Shown here one piece after another: positions 14,725-22,833 of a stretch of DNA of 64,000 bases (the first letter of the stretch is position 1; every line of letters starts with the position of its first letter). The notes under the pieces were generated by a model. It was not told the origin of the DNA. It made no database searches and saw nothing but the letters and a program-made list of their open reading frames with translations. The translations under genes and the position numbers were made by a program. This DNA comes from Nibrella saemangeumensis (GTDB lineage: Bacteria; Bacteroidota; Bacteroidia; Cytophagales; Spirosomataceae), in contig NZ_BAABHD010000083.1 in assembly GCF_039541915.1 (NCBI RefSeq), positions 124,001-188,000 of the forward strand. Reading direction: 5' to 3'.

Positions 14725-15678
14725 ATGTGGACTAAAAAAGGTCTGATTTATAAGCCCGACGGTTCTCTTCCGTTCAGCCTGACCCACGCGCAGGTCCCCT
14801 TTGGCTTTCCGCTAGACGACCGCTTCCGGGTTTATTTTGCCACCCGTGATCAGGATAGTGCTTCGTCGACCTCGTTTGTAGAATTGGATCCAAACGACCT
14901 TTCGCAGGTCGTTTACGTGCATGATCGGCCCTGCCTGACGAAAGGAAGTGTTGGTATGTTCGACGAAACCGGTGCCATGCCATCGTGGTTTTTGCCGGTG
15001 GGTGATGAAATCTGGCTGTACTATACCGGCTGGAACAAAAGCCAGACGACGCATTACCGGTTGGGTATTGGTTTAGCTATCAGTCGGGATGGGGGGCTTA
15101 CCTTTGAGCGCAAATACGTGGGTCCGCTTCTCGACCGGTCAATTTATGACCCCGTCTGGGTAGCGCAGCCCTGCGTCATGCGCGAAGGAGACCGTTGGCG
15201 GATATGGTATCTGTCCTGTACGAAAATAGAGATAATCAACAATCATCCGGAGCCGTTCTACGATGTGAAGTACGCCGAGTCGGAAGATGGCATTCACTGG
15301 CACCGGACGGGGCAGGTATGCATTGGTTATGATGAATTCACGAACGCAATAGGCCGCCCAACCGTATACAAGGACGGAGCGCTGTATAAGATGTACTACT
15401 CATACCGGAATGCTGAGAACTACCGGACCGATACCCGGCAGAGTTACCGCATTGGGTATGCCGAGTCTAAGGATGGTCTTACCTGGGACCGGAAGGATGA
15501 TCAGGCCGGTATCGAGCGTTCTGCCGACGACTGGGATTCGGCGATGATGGACTACTGCCATATTGTGCGCCACCGCGATGAGTGGGTGATGTTTTACAAC
15601 GGCAATGGTTTTGGGGCATCCGGTTTTGGGTATGCCGTTCAACCAGTGGGTTCGCCGGCTGCTGAGTTCATTCGATAA
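14725..15678 (+). CDS. Five-bladed beta-propeller glycosidase-like protein
   Basis: 317-residue protein with repeated propeller signatures: PFGFPLDDRFRVYFATRD, EIWLYYTGWN, LGIGLAISRDGGLTFER, DPVWVAQPCVM-DRWRIWYLS, VKYAESEDGIHWH, IGYAESKDGLTWDR and EWVMFYNGNGF. Such proteins belong to the GH43/GH32/GH130-like fold and are often found in O-antigen and surface-glycan clusters. There is no signal peptide, so it is cytoplasmic, which argues for acting on glycan precursors rather than for extracellular digestion. The reaction (hydrolysis, phosphorolysis or binding) cannot be told from sequence alone. Confidence 0.75.
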   Translation: MWTKKGLIYKPDGSLPFSLTHAQVPFGFPLDDRFRVYFATRDQDSASSTSFVELDPNDLSQVVYVHDRPCLTKGSVGMFDETGAMPSWFLPVGDEIWLYYTGWNKSQTTHYRLGIGLAISRDGGLTFERKYVGPLLDRSIYDPVWVAQPCVMREGDRWRIWYLSCTKIEIINNHPEPFYDVKYAESEDGIHWHRTGQVCIGYDEFTNAIGRPTVYKDGALYKMYYSYRNAENYRTDTRQSYRIGYAESKDGLTWDRKDDQAGIERSADDWDSAMMDYCHIVRHRDEWVMFYNGNGFGASGFGYAVQPVGSPAAEFIR

Positions 15679-15743
15679 GAGCAAAAGTCTTTGTTTTACT
15701 TTAATTTGTACACATTCTATATTGCAACAAATCATCAGGTGTT

Positions 15744-16562
15744 ATGAAAGAATTGTCGAAGTATCTGATTGCTGTTGATGGTGGCCTGAAAAACGGTGAA
15801 ATTACTACCGAAGTACCTTACGAAGAGGTGATGCGGTTAGTGAACGAGCCTAACATCGTTATCGTCAAGAATATTTTTCCGGAGGAGACGCTGAAAAATG
15901 CGATTGATGCCACGCTGGAGTGGTCGAAGAAGGTACCCCTGAATGAGGAACAGGATGATTTCGTGTCCAATTCGCACAAGCGCCGGCTGCACATTGCTAA
16001 GATTCAGCAGGCTCCTCAACTGTTTCACGACCATACCTTTGATAACCTGTTAAACCTGGAGGAGCCGTATAAGAGTGCTATCCTGGCCATCTTTGATCCC
16101 ATCCGTAAATTCTGGAATGGGCTGACGGGCAACAGCGAAGAGTTTGGCCATAAAAAGGGGCAACCATACCTGCACCCGCAAATCACCCATTATCCAATGG
16201 GCGGTAGCTTCTTTGGCCGTCACTGGCACCCGCTGAATCCCCAGAAAGTAGGGCTCATTACCGCTCTGAACAAATACGGCCGGGACTATCACTCCGGCGG
16301 TACGGGTTATGTGATCAATGATACCATTATTGAGACGGAAGGCTTTCAGGATATCGGTGACATGATTCTGTTCCGGTACGACCTGCCGCACTGGGTAAGT
16401 CCGTCGAGCTTTGCCGATCGGTTTAGCTGGGATGACCCCCGTGGTCGCTGGGTAGCCATTCTGCCTTTTTATGATCCGTGGGGTACACCAGCCGAAAAGG
16501 ATGAACCGCAGGGCTGGAAAACCCAGATCACTACGGCCACCAAAGCCCCGGCTGCCGTTTAA
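15744..16562 (+). CDS. Putative Fe(II)/2-oxoglutarate oxygenase-like protein
   Basis: 272-residue cytoplasmic protein I do not recognise as a named family. The region 140-245 reads like a double-stranded beta-helix oxygenase: PQITHYPMGGSFFGRHWHP with H160 and H162, then DIGDMILFRYDLPHWVSP with H216, and DPRGRWVAILPF with R233/R235. In 2OG oxygenases two His plus one acid bind iron and a distal Arg binds 2-oxoglutarate; the acid is not obvious here, so the activity is inference. It sits between a glycosidase-like and two GT2 genes, suggesting it modifies a sugar or a lipid carrier. A strong terminator follows. Confidence 0.55.
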   Translation: MKELSKYLIAVDGGLKNGEITTEVPYEEVMRLVNEPNIVIVKNIFPEETLKNAIDATLEWSKKVPLNEEQDDFVSNSHKRRLHIAKIQQAPQLFHDHTFDNLLNLEEPYKSAILAIFDPIRKFWNGLTGNSEEFGHKKGQPYLHPQITHYPMGGSFFGRHWHPLNPQKVGLITALNKYGRDYHSGGTGYVINDTIIETEGFQDIGDMILFRYDLPHWVSPSSFADRFSWDDPRGRWVAILPFYDPWGTPAEKDEPQGWKTQITTATKAPAAV

Positions 16563-16574
16563 TCATATTCGTTA

Positions 16575-16609
16575 CGAAAGGGTGGCCAGATAAGCCACCC
16601 TTTCGTTTT
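16575..16609 (+). terminator. Rho-independent terminator
   Basis: CGAAAGGGTGGC and GCCACCCTTTCG form a perfect 12-bp stem around CAGATAA, followed by TTTT. It ends the oxygenase-like transcript. Confidence 0.9.
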
Positions 16610-16700
16610 ATAGCCGCAACGCAGTTTTACCGACACCAGGCAAACGGTTTTTGCTTCACCCTTGTTAGCTTTGTAACATGGCCGGTGCAGCCTTTCCAAC

Positions 16701-17657
16701 ATGATCAAAGTTAGCGTACTCATTATCACCTATAACCAGAAGAATTTCATCCGCAAGGCTATTGACAGTGCCCTTGCCCAACAAACCGACTTTCCCATTG
16801 AGATTCTGGTCGGTGATGACTTTTCTTCTGATGGTACCCGGGAAATTATTCAGGATTATGAACGGCAGCATCCCGGTAAGGTTATAGGTGTGTTGCATCC
16901 CCGAAATATGGGGATGAACGGGGGCATCAATTTTCTGGAAACGCTGAAACAGGCCAGAGGAGAGTATTATGCGCTGATGGACGGTGATGATTACTGGACG
17001 GATTCGCTAAAGCTGCAGAAGCAGGCCGATTTCTTGGACGCTCATCCTGATTGCTCAACTGTTTTTCACAACGCGGTGATTACCTACGAAGACGGTACCC
17101 CTTCGCACCTGCTGAATTCACCGGACCAGAAAACATTTTATACGGTAGATGACCTTATTGGTGAGGATGAGATCTGGTTTATGGCTACCTCCAGTACCAT
17201 GTACCGGCATATCCTGAAAGAGTACCCGGCCTGGTTCCGGGAGTCATCAAGTGGCGACATTCCCCGGCTGATCCTGATGGCCAAACTGGGAAAGATTGGT
17301 TACCTGCCTGATGTGATGTCTGTATACCGGAAAAACCGGGGAGGTGCCAGTTACGCGGATAATTATTACGACGAAAACTTTCTGCGGAACCGCATTCTGA
17401 TGTACAGTAATATCAACCGGGAACTCGACTACCGCTATGATAAAGTGTTGAAGAAGAATATCGCCCGATACTACCGGATGATGCTCGATGCCCGGCAGTA
17501 TCAGAAGAGTTATTTCCGACGGGCTTTTTACGCCGTGAAATACCTGTATATGGCGCAGCCCGCCTGGGAAAAGTCGAAAGAGGTAATCCGGGATTATCTG
17601 ACACCCGCTCCCATCCGGCGGTTGTACAGTACAATCCGGCTCTTGCCGTATCGGTAA
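16701..17657 (+). CDS. Family 2 glycosyltransferase
   Basis: Cytoplasmic GT-A fold transferase of 318 residues. It begins ISVLIITYNQ-like (VSVLIITYNQKNFIRKAIDSAL), then EILVGDDFSSDGT and the nucleotide-sugar DxD-type motif ALMDGDDYW near residue 92, all typical of GT2. The C-terminal part has basic helices (RRAFYAVKYLYMAQPAW) that may touch the membrane. A TAGCTTTG element at 16666-16673 lies just upstream, with no clear -33 partner. It probably adds a sugar to the glycan made by this cluster; donor and acceptor are unknown. Confidence 0.88.
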   Translation: MIKVSVLIITYNQKNFIRKAIDSALAQQTDFPIEILVGDDFSSDGTREIIQDYERQHPGKVIGVLHPRNMGMNGGINFLETLKQARGEYYALMDGDDYWTDSLKLQKQADFLDAHPDCSTVFHNAVITYEDGTPSHLLNSPDQKTFYTVDDLIGEDEIWFMATSSTMYRHILKEYPAWFRESSSGDIPRLILMAKLGKIGYLPDVMSVYRKNRGGASYADNYYDENFLRNRILMYSNINRELDYRYDKVLKKNIARYYRMMLDARQYQKSYFRRAFYAVKYLYMAQPAWEKSKEVIRDYLTPAPIRRLYSTIRLLPYR

Positions 17658-17672
17658 AGTGACCTATCTTTG
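17643..17672 (+). promoter_or_regulatory. Consensus Bacteroidota promoter
   Basis: TTG (17643-17645), exactly 19 bases, then TATCTTTG (17665-17672): a perfect match to the known consensus. It lies 18 bases upstream of the next start codon and overlaps the end of the preceding gene. Confidence 0.8.
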
Positions 17673-17689
17673 CTCCAAGCCTCATAGCT

Positions 17690-18460
17690 ATGAAACTCAG
17701 CGTAGTCATTCCCGCTTACAATGAAGAAGAGTCGTTGCCGGATACTCTGCGAACGTTGTATCAGACGTTAGCCAAGTACGGTATTGACCATGAAATCTGC
17801 GTCACCAACGATAACTCGAAGGATAAAACGCTTACCGTACTACAGCAGCTGTCGCTGGAGATTCCCACGCTTGTGTATTATACAAACCCTGGCCCCAACG
17901 GCTTCGGGTATGCTGTTCGCTATGGACTCGAACGCTTTACCGGCGATTGCGTTGCTGTCTTTATGGCCGACATGTCGGATGATCCCGAAGATCTGGTGAA
18001 GTATTACTACAAGATGGAGGAGGGAAATTACGACGCCGTTTTTGGGAGCCGCTGGATCAAAGGCGGTAAGGTCATTGATTACCCGGCGGTGAAGAAATAC
18101 ATCAACCGGGTAGCAAACTTTATTGTGCGTATGCTGATGGGTATCAACTACAACGATACTACGAACGCCTTTAAACTTTATAAACGCGAAACCATAGAGG
18201 GGATTAAGCCCTTTCTGTCTCCCCATTTCAACCTGACGATCGAGCTCCCGCTAAAAGCCATGGTCCGAGGCTATACGTTTGCGGTAGTGCCTAATAGCTG
18301 GACGAACCGGAAGTATGGCGAGTCGAAGCTGAAGATCAAGGAAATGGGTAGCCGTTATTTCTTTATTCTGCTTTACTGCCTTATCGAAAAATACTTTTCC
18401 AGAGGTGATTACCGTAAAAAGGTAGTTGCGGCCCGGCAACCTGCCGAGGCTGGTAACTAA
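17690..18460 (+). CDS. Family 2 glycosyltransferase, polyprenyl-phosphate-mannose-synthase-like
   Basis: 256-residue GT2 enzyme: KLSVVIPAYNEEESLPDTLR, NDNSKDKT, GFGYAVRYGLERFTGDCVAVFMADMSDDPEDL with the acidic metal motif, then GSRWIKGG and NDTTNAFKLYKR. The pattern closely follows dolichyl/polyprenyl-phosphate sugar synthases, which move a sugar from a nucleotide donor to a lipid phosphate at the inner membrane face. It lacks the C-terminal membrane helices of the GtrB type. It has its own consensus promoter. Its product is a plausible donor for the GT-C transferase at 12881; that link is inference. Confidence 0.85.
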   Translation: MKLSVVIPAYNEEESLPDTLRTLYQTLAKYGIDHEICVTNDNSKDKTLTVLQQLSLEIPTLVYYTNPGPNGFGYAVRYGLERFTGDCVAVFMADMSDDPEDLVKYYYKMEEGNYDAVFGSRWIKGGKVIDYPAVKKYINRVANFIVRMLMGINYNDTTNAFKLYKRETIEGIKPFLSPHFNLTIELPLKAMVRGYTFAVVPNSWTNRKYGESKLKIKEMGSRYFFILLYCLIEKYFSRGDYRKKVVAARQPAEAGN

Positions 18461-18477
18461 TGCAACAGCGATGTGCT

Positions 18478-18921
18478 TTAGTCAAATAGCTCCTGTAAGC
18501 CAGGGATGTTGTACGTGGCCAGGGTAAACACAACGCTCCAGAAGACAGCGCTGATCAGCATATACAGGAAGATTTGTCCGCGGTGTACGCGGTACGATAC
18601 GGCCAGGACTGTACCACCAATGGGAGTTAGGATCAGCGGAGTCAAAAGCGCAATACCAAGCATTCCCGAGCGTTTCCATATTTTTACGGCCATCCGGGTT
18701 CGACGGTTAAACCGCCTTGGCGGTTTTTTACTGATACGTTGCGAAAGCTGCCGGAGCATTTCGCCTGCAAAGGCCACAGCCACAACGGCCAGCATCATAC
18801 CCGCTACCGTGCATACAGCGGTCTGAATCCACGATAACCCCATCGCAATGCCGGTTAGTGGCCCTCCGATAAACTTCAGGGCACTAGCCAAAATAACCGT
18901 TATATATTTAGCAACGTCCAT
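18478..18921 (-). CDS. Small multi-helix membrane protein
   Basis: 147 residues with about four hydrophobic segments (near 5-28, 32-55, 88-110, 117-140) and a basic loop in the middle (RISKKPPRRFNRRTRMAVKIWKRSG). The segment LLTPLILTPIGGTVLAVSYR resembles the small COG2426-type putative export proteins; this is pattern-based and weak. It is transcribed convergently to the GT2 gene, with 17 bases between stops, and divergently from the hydrolase at 18980. Function unknown. Confidence 0.6.
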   Translation of the reverse strand: MDVAKYITVILASALKFIGGPLTGIAMGLSWIQTAVCTVAGMMLAVVAVAFAGEMLRQLSQRISKKPPRRFNRRTRMAVKIWKRSGMLGIALLTPLILTPIGGTVLAVSYRVHRGQIFLYMLISAVFWSVVFTLATYNIPGLQELFD

Positions 18922-18979
18922 ATCATGTGTTGAACAGGTTAAGGGTATCCGGTGTTTGAAAAAGAAAACGAGTTCCTGA

Positions 18980-19951
18980 ATGCCAATCGTTCAAAAGTCG
19001 GCTTATCCGGGTGCGCCCGCATATCTATACAACGGACATTTGCAAACGATCTTTCCCAGTATATTCCGCAACGTGCCGGATGTTGGTTATGAGCGCGAGC
19101 GACTGGTGCTGGCAGACGGTGATTTCGTTGACCTCGACTGGATTAAGTGTGGCCAGCGAAAACTGGTGGTACTCACCCACGGTCTGGAGGGCGACAGCCG
19201 GCGGCAATACATGCTGGGTATGGCAACGTTGTTTGCCGGGCATGGCTGGGATGTACTGGCCTGGAACTGCCGCTCGTGCAGCGGGGAAATGAATAAATCG
19301 TTCCGGCTCTACAATCACGGCGAAATTGATGACATTGGCGAAGTAATCCAGCACGCACTGCGGACCAGGTCCTACGACACGGTAGTACTCGTGGGGTTTA
19401 GCATGGGCGGCAATATTACACTAAAATACCTGGGTGTACATGGCCGGGCGATACCGGACGTAATTCGTCGGGCGGTAGCGATTTCAGCCCCGGCGGATCT
19501 GCTGGCCAGCGCCTGTCGGCTCGATCAGCCTTCGAACCGGCTTTACCGGTATCGGTTCATGAAAAAACTTGTTCGTAAACTCCGGCAAAAAGCTGACCTG
19601 TTTCCGGGGACCCTCGATATGCAGAAATTAAAAGAGGTAACGGTTTGGCGTGATTTCGACAATTTTTTTTCGGCTCCGGTCAATGGGTACCGTGATGCCG
19701 ATGATTTTTACACCCAAGCATCCGCCGTCAATTATATGCCGGGGATTATTGTTCCAACGCTGGTGCTGAACGCACAAAATGACCCTATTTTATCACCGGA
19801 ATGTTCGCCCGCCTGGCTGGCCGGAAAACACCCGCACATTTACCTCGAAACACCACGTTCGGGTGGTCATGTAGGGTTTGTGGTGGCGCGTGATCCGCAT
19901 ACCTACGCCGAGCGCCGGACGTTGTCGTTTGCTACCGACCCGTTGGATTAG
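18980..19951 (+). CDS. YheT-family alpha/beta hydrolase
   Basis: Cytoplasmic esterase-like protein of 323 residues. It has the YheT/ABHD1-3 opening (NGHLQTIFPSIFR), the oxyanion region LTHGLEGDSRRQY, the nucleophile elbow VGFSMGGNITLKYLG, the acid in NAQNDPILSPE and the catalytic His in SGGHVGFV. All three members of the triad are therefore present. Natural substrates are unknown for most bacterial members; lipid esters are a common guess. It starts 58 bases after the divergent membrane-protein gene. Confidence 0.88.
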   Translation: MPIVQKSAYPGAPAYLYNGHLQTIFPSIFRNVPDVGYERERLVLADGDFVDLDWIKCGQRKLVVLTHGLEGDSRRQYMLGMATLFAGHGWDVLAWNCRSCSGEMNKSFRLYNHGEIDDIGEVIQHALRTRSYDTVVLVGFSMGGNITLKYLGVHGRAIPDVIRRAVAISAPADLLASACRLDQPSNRLYRYRFMKKLVRKLRQKADLFPGTLDMQKLKEVTVWRDFDNFFSAPVNGYRDADDFYTQASAVNYMPGIIVPTLVLNAQNDPILSPECSPAWLAGKHPHIYLETPRSGGHVGFVVARDPHTYAERRTLSFATDPLD

Positions 19952-20018
19952 TTTGATTACTGGGGGAAGTTTGCGAGTTTCGGATACGAAAATCTGTAAA
20001 CCTTACTCGCTCTGCTGT

Positions 20019-20966
20019 ATGCATATTGTTGTACTCGACGGCTATACCCTCAATCCGGGTGACTTGGATTGGTCTCCGCTTGAATCATTGGGCACGGTTG
20101 CTATTCATGATCGTACAGCAGCGGATCAGGTGCTGGACCGGGCCAGAGACGCTACGGTGCTGCTGGTTAATAAGCTCGTGTTAAACCGGCAGACCCTGGA
20201 GCAACTCCCTTCTCTGCAATACATTGGAGTTACCGCTACCGGCTACAATAACGTCGACGTTCAAGCCGCGCGGGAGCGGGATATCACCGTTACCAATGTA
20301 AAAGGATACGGGTCTGATTCGGTGGCCCAGATGACCTTTGCCTTATTGCTCGAATTAACGCAGCATGTTGGCTTGCATAACGAGAGTGTGCGAGCCGGCG
20401 ACTGGGCGGCTATCGATGATTTCTGCTACTGGAAACGACCCCTGGTAGAATTGGCGGGTAAGACACTGGGCATTGTGGGTTACGGCGATATCGGGCAGAA
20501 GGTAGCCGAGATTGGCCGGGCTTTCGGGATGCAGCTTATTGTGAACCGTCGGCAACCTAGCTCTGGGGATGGTATCCGCTATGTCGATCTGCCAACCCTC
20601 TTTGCCGAGAGTGATGTTGTAACGCTGCATTGCCCCATGACCGACGAGAACAAAGGCTTTGTAAATCGGGAGTTGCTGCACCGGATGAAGCCCTCTGCCT
20701 TTTTGCTTAATACCAGTCGGGGAGGACTAATCACCGAAGCGGACCTCACCGAAGCGCTGAACGAGGGCCGTCTGGCGGGAGCCGGGCTGGATGTGTTATC
20801 GGTAGAGCCGCCTAAAACAGGTAATCCATTATTGGGGGCCAGAAATGTCCTGATTACCCCACACATTGCCTGGGCTACCCTCGAAGCGCGGCAGCGGCTC
20901 TTGACCATGGCTATTGATAACCTGCGCACCTACAAAGAGGGATACCCCCAAAATGTAGTAAGCTGA
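20019..20966 (+). CDS. D-2-hydroxyacid dehydrogenase (NAD)
   Basis: 315-residue oxidoreductase of the glycerate/lactate type. It has the Rossmann motif LGIVGYGDIGQKVAEIGRAFG, substrate residues in GVTATGYNNVDV, the catalytic Arg in LLNTSRGGLI, the Glu in DVLSVEPPKTGNPLL and the His in NVLITPHIAWAT. The pattern is closest to glycerate dehydrogenase/hydroxypyruvate reductase-like members; the substrate cannot be fixed. The frame is open upstream into the previous gene, but MHIVVLDGYTLNPGDL at 20019 is the family start. A bidirectional terminator follows. Confidence 0.9.
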   Translation: MHIVVLDGYTLNPGDLDWSPLESLGTVAIHDRTAADQVLDRARDATVLLVNKLVLNRQTLEQLPSLQYIGVTATGYNNVDVQAARERDITVTNVKGYGSDSVAQMTFALLLELTQHVGLHNESVRAGDWAAIDDFCYWKRPLVELAGKTLGIVGYGDIGQKVAEIGRAFGMQLIVNRRQPSSGDGIRYVDLPTLFAESDVVTLHCPMTDENKGFVNRELLHRMKPSAFLLNTSRGGLITEADLTEALNEGRLAGAGLDVLSVEPPKTGNPLLGARNVLITPHIAWATLEARQRLLTMAIDNLRTYKEGYPQNVVS

Positions 20967-20970
20967 ATAG

Positions 20971-21002
20971 AAAAAGGCCTCCCATCGCCGGGAGGCCTTT
21001 TT
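20971..21002. terminator. Bidirectional terminator
   Basis: AAAAAGGCCTCCC and GGGAGGCCTTTTT form a perfect stem around a short loop (ATCGCC) between the convergent dehydrogenase and MerR genes. Confidence 0.9.
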
Positions 21003-21020
21003 AGTGTGCATTAGTTTGGA

Positions 21021-21899
21021 TCAATAACTAGCGATTCGGATCAGATCCTCAATGTTATTGACAATGGTGCCGTTTTCCGGCATATTAATATCCTGGCCAA
21101 CTACCTGATAGCCGGTAAACAGCAGATGTGAATCCGGGAAGTGCCTGGCCATCTGCTCTACATAGGGCTGAACCTCGTGGTTCGACGGAACCGAGGTAAT
21201 GGCCGTAAAAAGATAGTCTGGCTTATGTACGTTAAAAGCAAAGACCAGTTCGTTAAAGGGCAGGCTCTGACCCAGGTATATGACCTTGTTATAGCGGGCC
21301 CGGATGATGTAGTTGGCAAACAGCAGACTGATTTCGTGCAGCTCGCCTTCGGGCAGAAACAGCATATATGTTTTGCCATCAGGCCGCTGTTTGCTCACCT
21401 GACCGTCTATCGCCACAATAATCTTCTGCCGGATCAGATTCGTAATAAAATGCTCCTGCGCCGGACCGATTGACCCTGTTACCCATAGTGTGCCAATGCG
21501 GCTCAGGAACGGGTAGATGATGTGGATCATCGTGTTTTCGAAGCCGAACTGAAGGATATTGGTGCTGATAATTTTATCGAATCGCTCCTCGTCGAGGTCG
21601 ATCATAGAGATCGTCAGCGCGTGGATCTGATCCGGGTAGTTGAGTTGTTTATCCGAGATTTTAATAACCTCATGGTACATCTCCTCCACCGACATCTTCG
21701 AGATTTCGGAAATCTTGTAGCCATGCTCTTTTAGCAGGGAGATATTTAACACCAGTTTCAGGTCCCGGTCATCGTAGGTACGGATATTAGTGTCGGTGCG
21801 CTTGGGGGTAATTATATTATACCGTTGTTCCCAGATGCGGAGTGTGTGTGCCTTAATCCCTGAAAGCTGCTCTAAATCCTTTATTGAGTAATTACTCAT
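21021..21899 (-). CDS. MerR-family regulator with B12-binding domain, CarH/LitR-like
   Basis: 292-residue regulator with three parts: an N-terminal MerR winged helix (YSIKDLEQLSGIKAHTLRIWEQRY), a helical cap (about 90-165) and a cobalamin-binding Rossmann-like domain (about 175-292). The cap carries W139-x9-E149-H150, the signature that in CarH packs over adenosylcobalamin, and the B12 domain has ELH188EIS where the lower cobalt ligand His is expected. Known CarH proteins hold repression in the dark and release DNA when light breaks the Co-C bond. The neighbouring upstream gene is carotenoid-related, the classic CarH target. Two copies of a composite motif lie in its upstream region. Light control is strongly suggested but inferred. 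Confidence 0.85.
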   Translation of the reverse strand: MSNYSIKDLEQLSGIKAHTLRIWEQRYNIITPKRTDTNIRTYDDRDLKLVLNISLLKEHGYKISEISKMSVEEMYHEVIKISDKQLNYPDQIHALTISMIDLDEERFDKIISTNILQFGFENTMIHIIYPFLSRIGTLWVTGSIGPAQEHFITNLIRQKIIVAIDGQVSKQRPDGKTYMLFLPEGELHEISLLFANYIIRARYNKVIYLGQSLPFNELVFAFNVHKPDYLFTAITSVPSNHEVQPYVEQMARHFPDSHLLFTGYQVVGQDINMPENGTIVNNIEDLIRIASY

Positions 21900-21908
21900 G
21901 GAGCTTAC

Positions 21909-22045
21909 AAATTACGGGTGTCAACGCGTGTTTCATTACAGTTATATAAGTTACAGAGTAACCAAAATATTAGCATTTAAATGCACACAAGACCTCTTTA
22001 GAGGATTACACGCAAGCCATTAAATAAATTACGAGATTGTCAACG
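21909..22045. repeat. Duplicated composite motif upstream of the CarH-like gene
   Basis: AAATTACG-N2-TGTCAACG (21909-21926) and AAATTACG-N4-TGTCAACG (22026-22045) are direct copies with all 16 named bases identical. On the gene's strand each reads CGTTGACA-N-CGTAATTT. The palindrome GCATTTAAATGC (21973-21984) and the inverted pair CCTCT-TT-AGAGG (21993-22004) lie between them. These are candidate operators or promoter parts. Confidence 0.5.
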
Positions 22046-22085
22046 TAGATAATTTATCCTATAAACCTTAAAAATAGCAGTTTGT

Positions 22086-22751
22086 TTAACGACTTTGCAA
22101 CAAAAAGATGAGATTATGACCAACAAAGAAGACAAACTGTAGCAGCAGCAGCAAAGCGGCCAGTTTATTTTTCTTTTGAAAAGGTAACCCGTACCAAACC
22201 GCCAGCAACGCCAGCGAGACGAACCACCAGCCTAAGTAGTTGCGGAGCGGAACAGGCTGGCCAAACCAGGTCCAGAAATCGAGCCGGATAGCAACGGGCT
22301 CGATAAAAATGTCCAGCCCGACCATCAGGGTAGCGGCTGCGATGGCTTTCATATAAACTGGAAACGGCAACCGGTCACAAACGGTACCGCAACAATACGA
22401 AAGCGTTAGCCAGTTGAGGCCAATTACGGGTGGCACCGCCCAAAGGTGGTAACCTAGCCCGGAACCATAGGCATACTGCCCGAAAATATAGCCGGTATGT
22501 ACACCCAGCACCTCCACAAAAAAGCCGGTCAGTACCGCTAACCCTGCGTAAAACAGAAAAGAAGGACGCCAGTCGGTATGGTATAGCAGCAGCAAGGCCA
22601 GCGAAGCCGCCAGGTTAACAGGAATCAGCGGACGAAAAAACGGTTCAAGGGCGGGAAGTTGTAAGCCAACGATGCCTGCCAGATAGGCCAATGTCAGCAC
22701 AGTGGCAATCACAGGGTAATAGCGATCGGCAGAGGCAACGGTGGATGTCAT
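22086..22751 (-). CDS. CruF-like carotenoid biosynthesis membrane protein (DUF422)
   Basis: 221-residue integral membrane protein with about six or seven helices. The conserved pattern GFFVEVLGVHTGYIFGQYAYG, PPVIGLNWLTLSY, GLDIFIEPVAIRLDFWTW and PLRNYLGWW is that of the DUF422 carotenoid family (CruF, carotenoid 1',2'-hydratase, and relatives). It would hydrate the end of an acyclic carotenoid such as gamma-carotene or lycopene, inferred from the family. It stands 186 bases upstream of the CarH-like gene on the same strand. The other carotenoid genes are not in this window. Confidence 0.78.
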   Translation of the reverse strand: MTSTVASADRYYPVIATVLTLAYLAGIVGLQLPALEPFFRPLIPVNLAASLALLLLYHTDWRPSFLFYAGLAVLTGFFVEVLGVHTGYIFGQYAYGSGLGYHLWAVPPVIGLNWLTLSYCCGTVCDRLPFPVYMKAIAAATLMVGLDIFIEPVAIRLDFWTWFGQPVPLRNYLGWWFVSLALLAVWYGLPFQKKNKLAALLLLLQFVFFVGHNLIFLLQSR

Positions 22752-22803
22752 GTCAGAGCAAAAACTGAAAAGGACCGCGAAAGGTTAGCACCATAGCCAA
22801 TAA

Positions 22804-22829
22804 AAAAGTCCCGAAGCTTCGGGACTTTT
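22804..22829 (-). terminator. Terminator after tRNA-His
   Basis: AAAAGTCCCGAAGCTTCGGGACTTTT is a 26-base perfect palindrome, here split as AAAAGTCCCGAAG / CTTCGGGACTTTT. It lies directly downstream of the tRNA on the minus strand. Confidence 0.85.
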
Positions 22830-22833
22830 ATCG

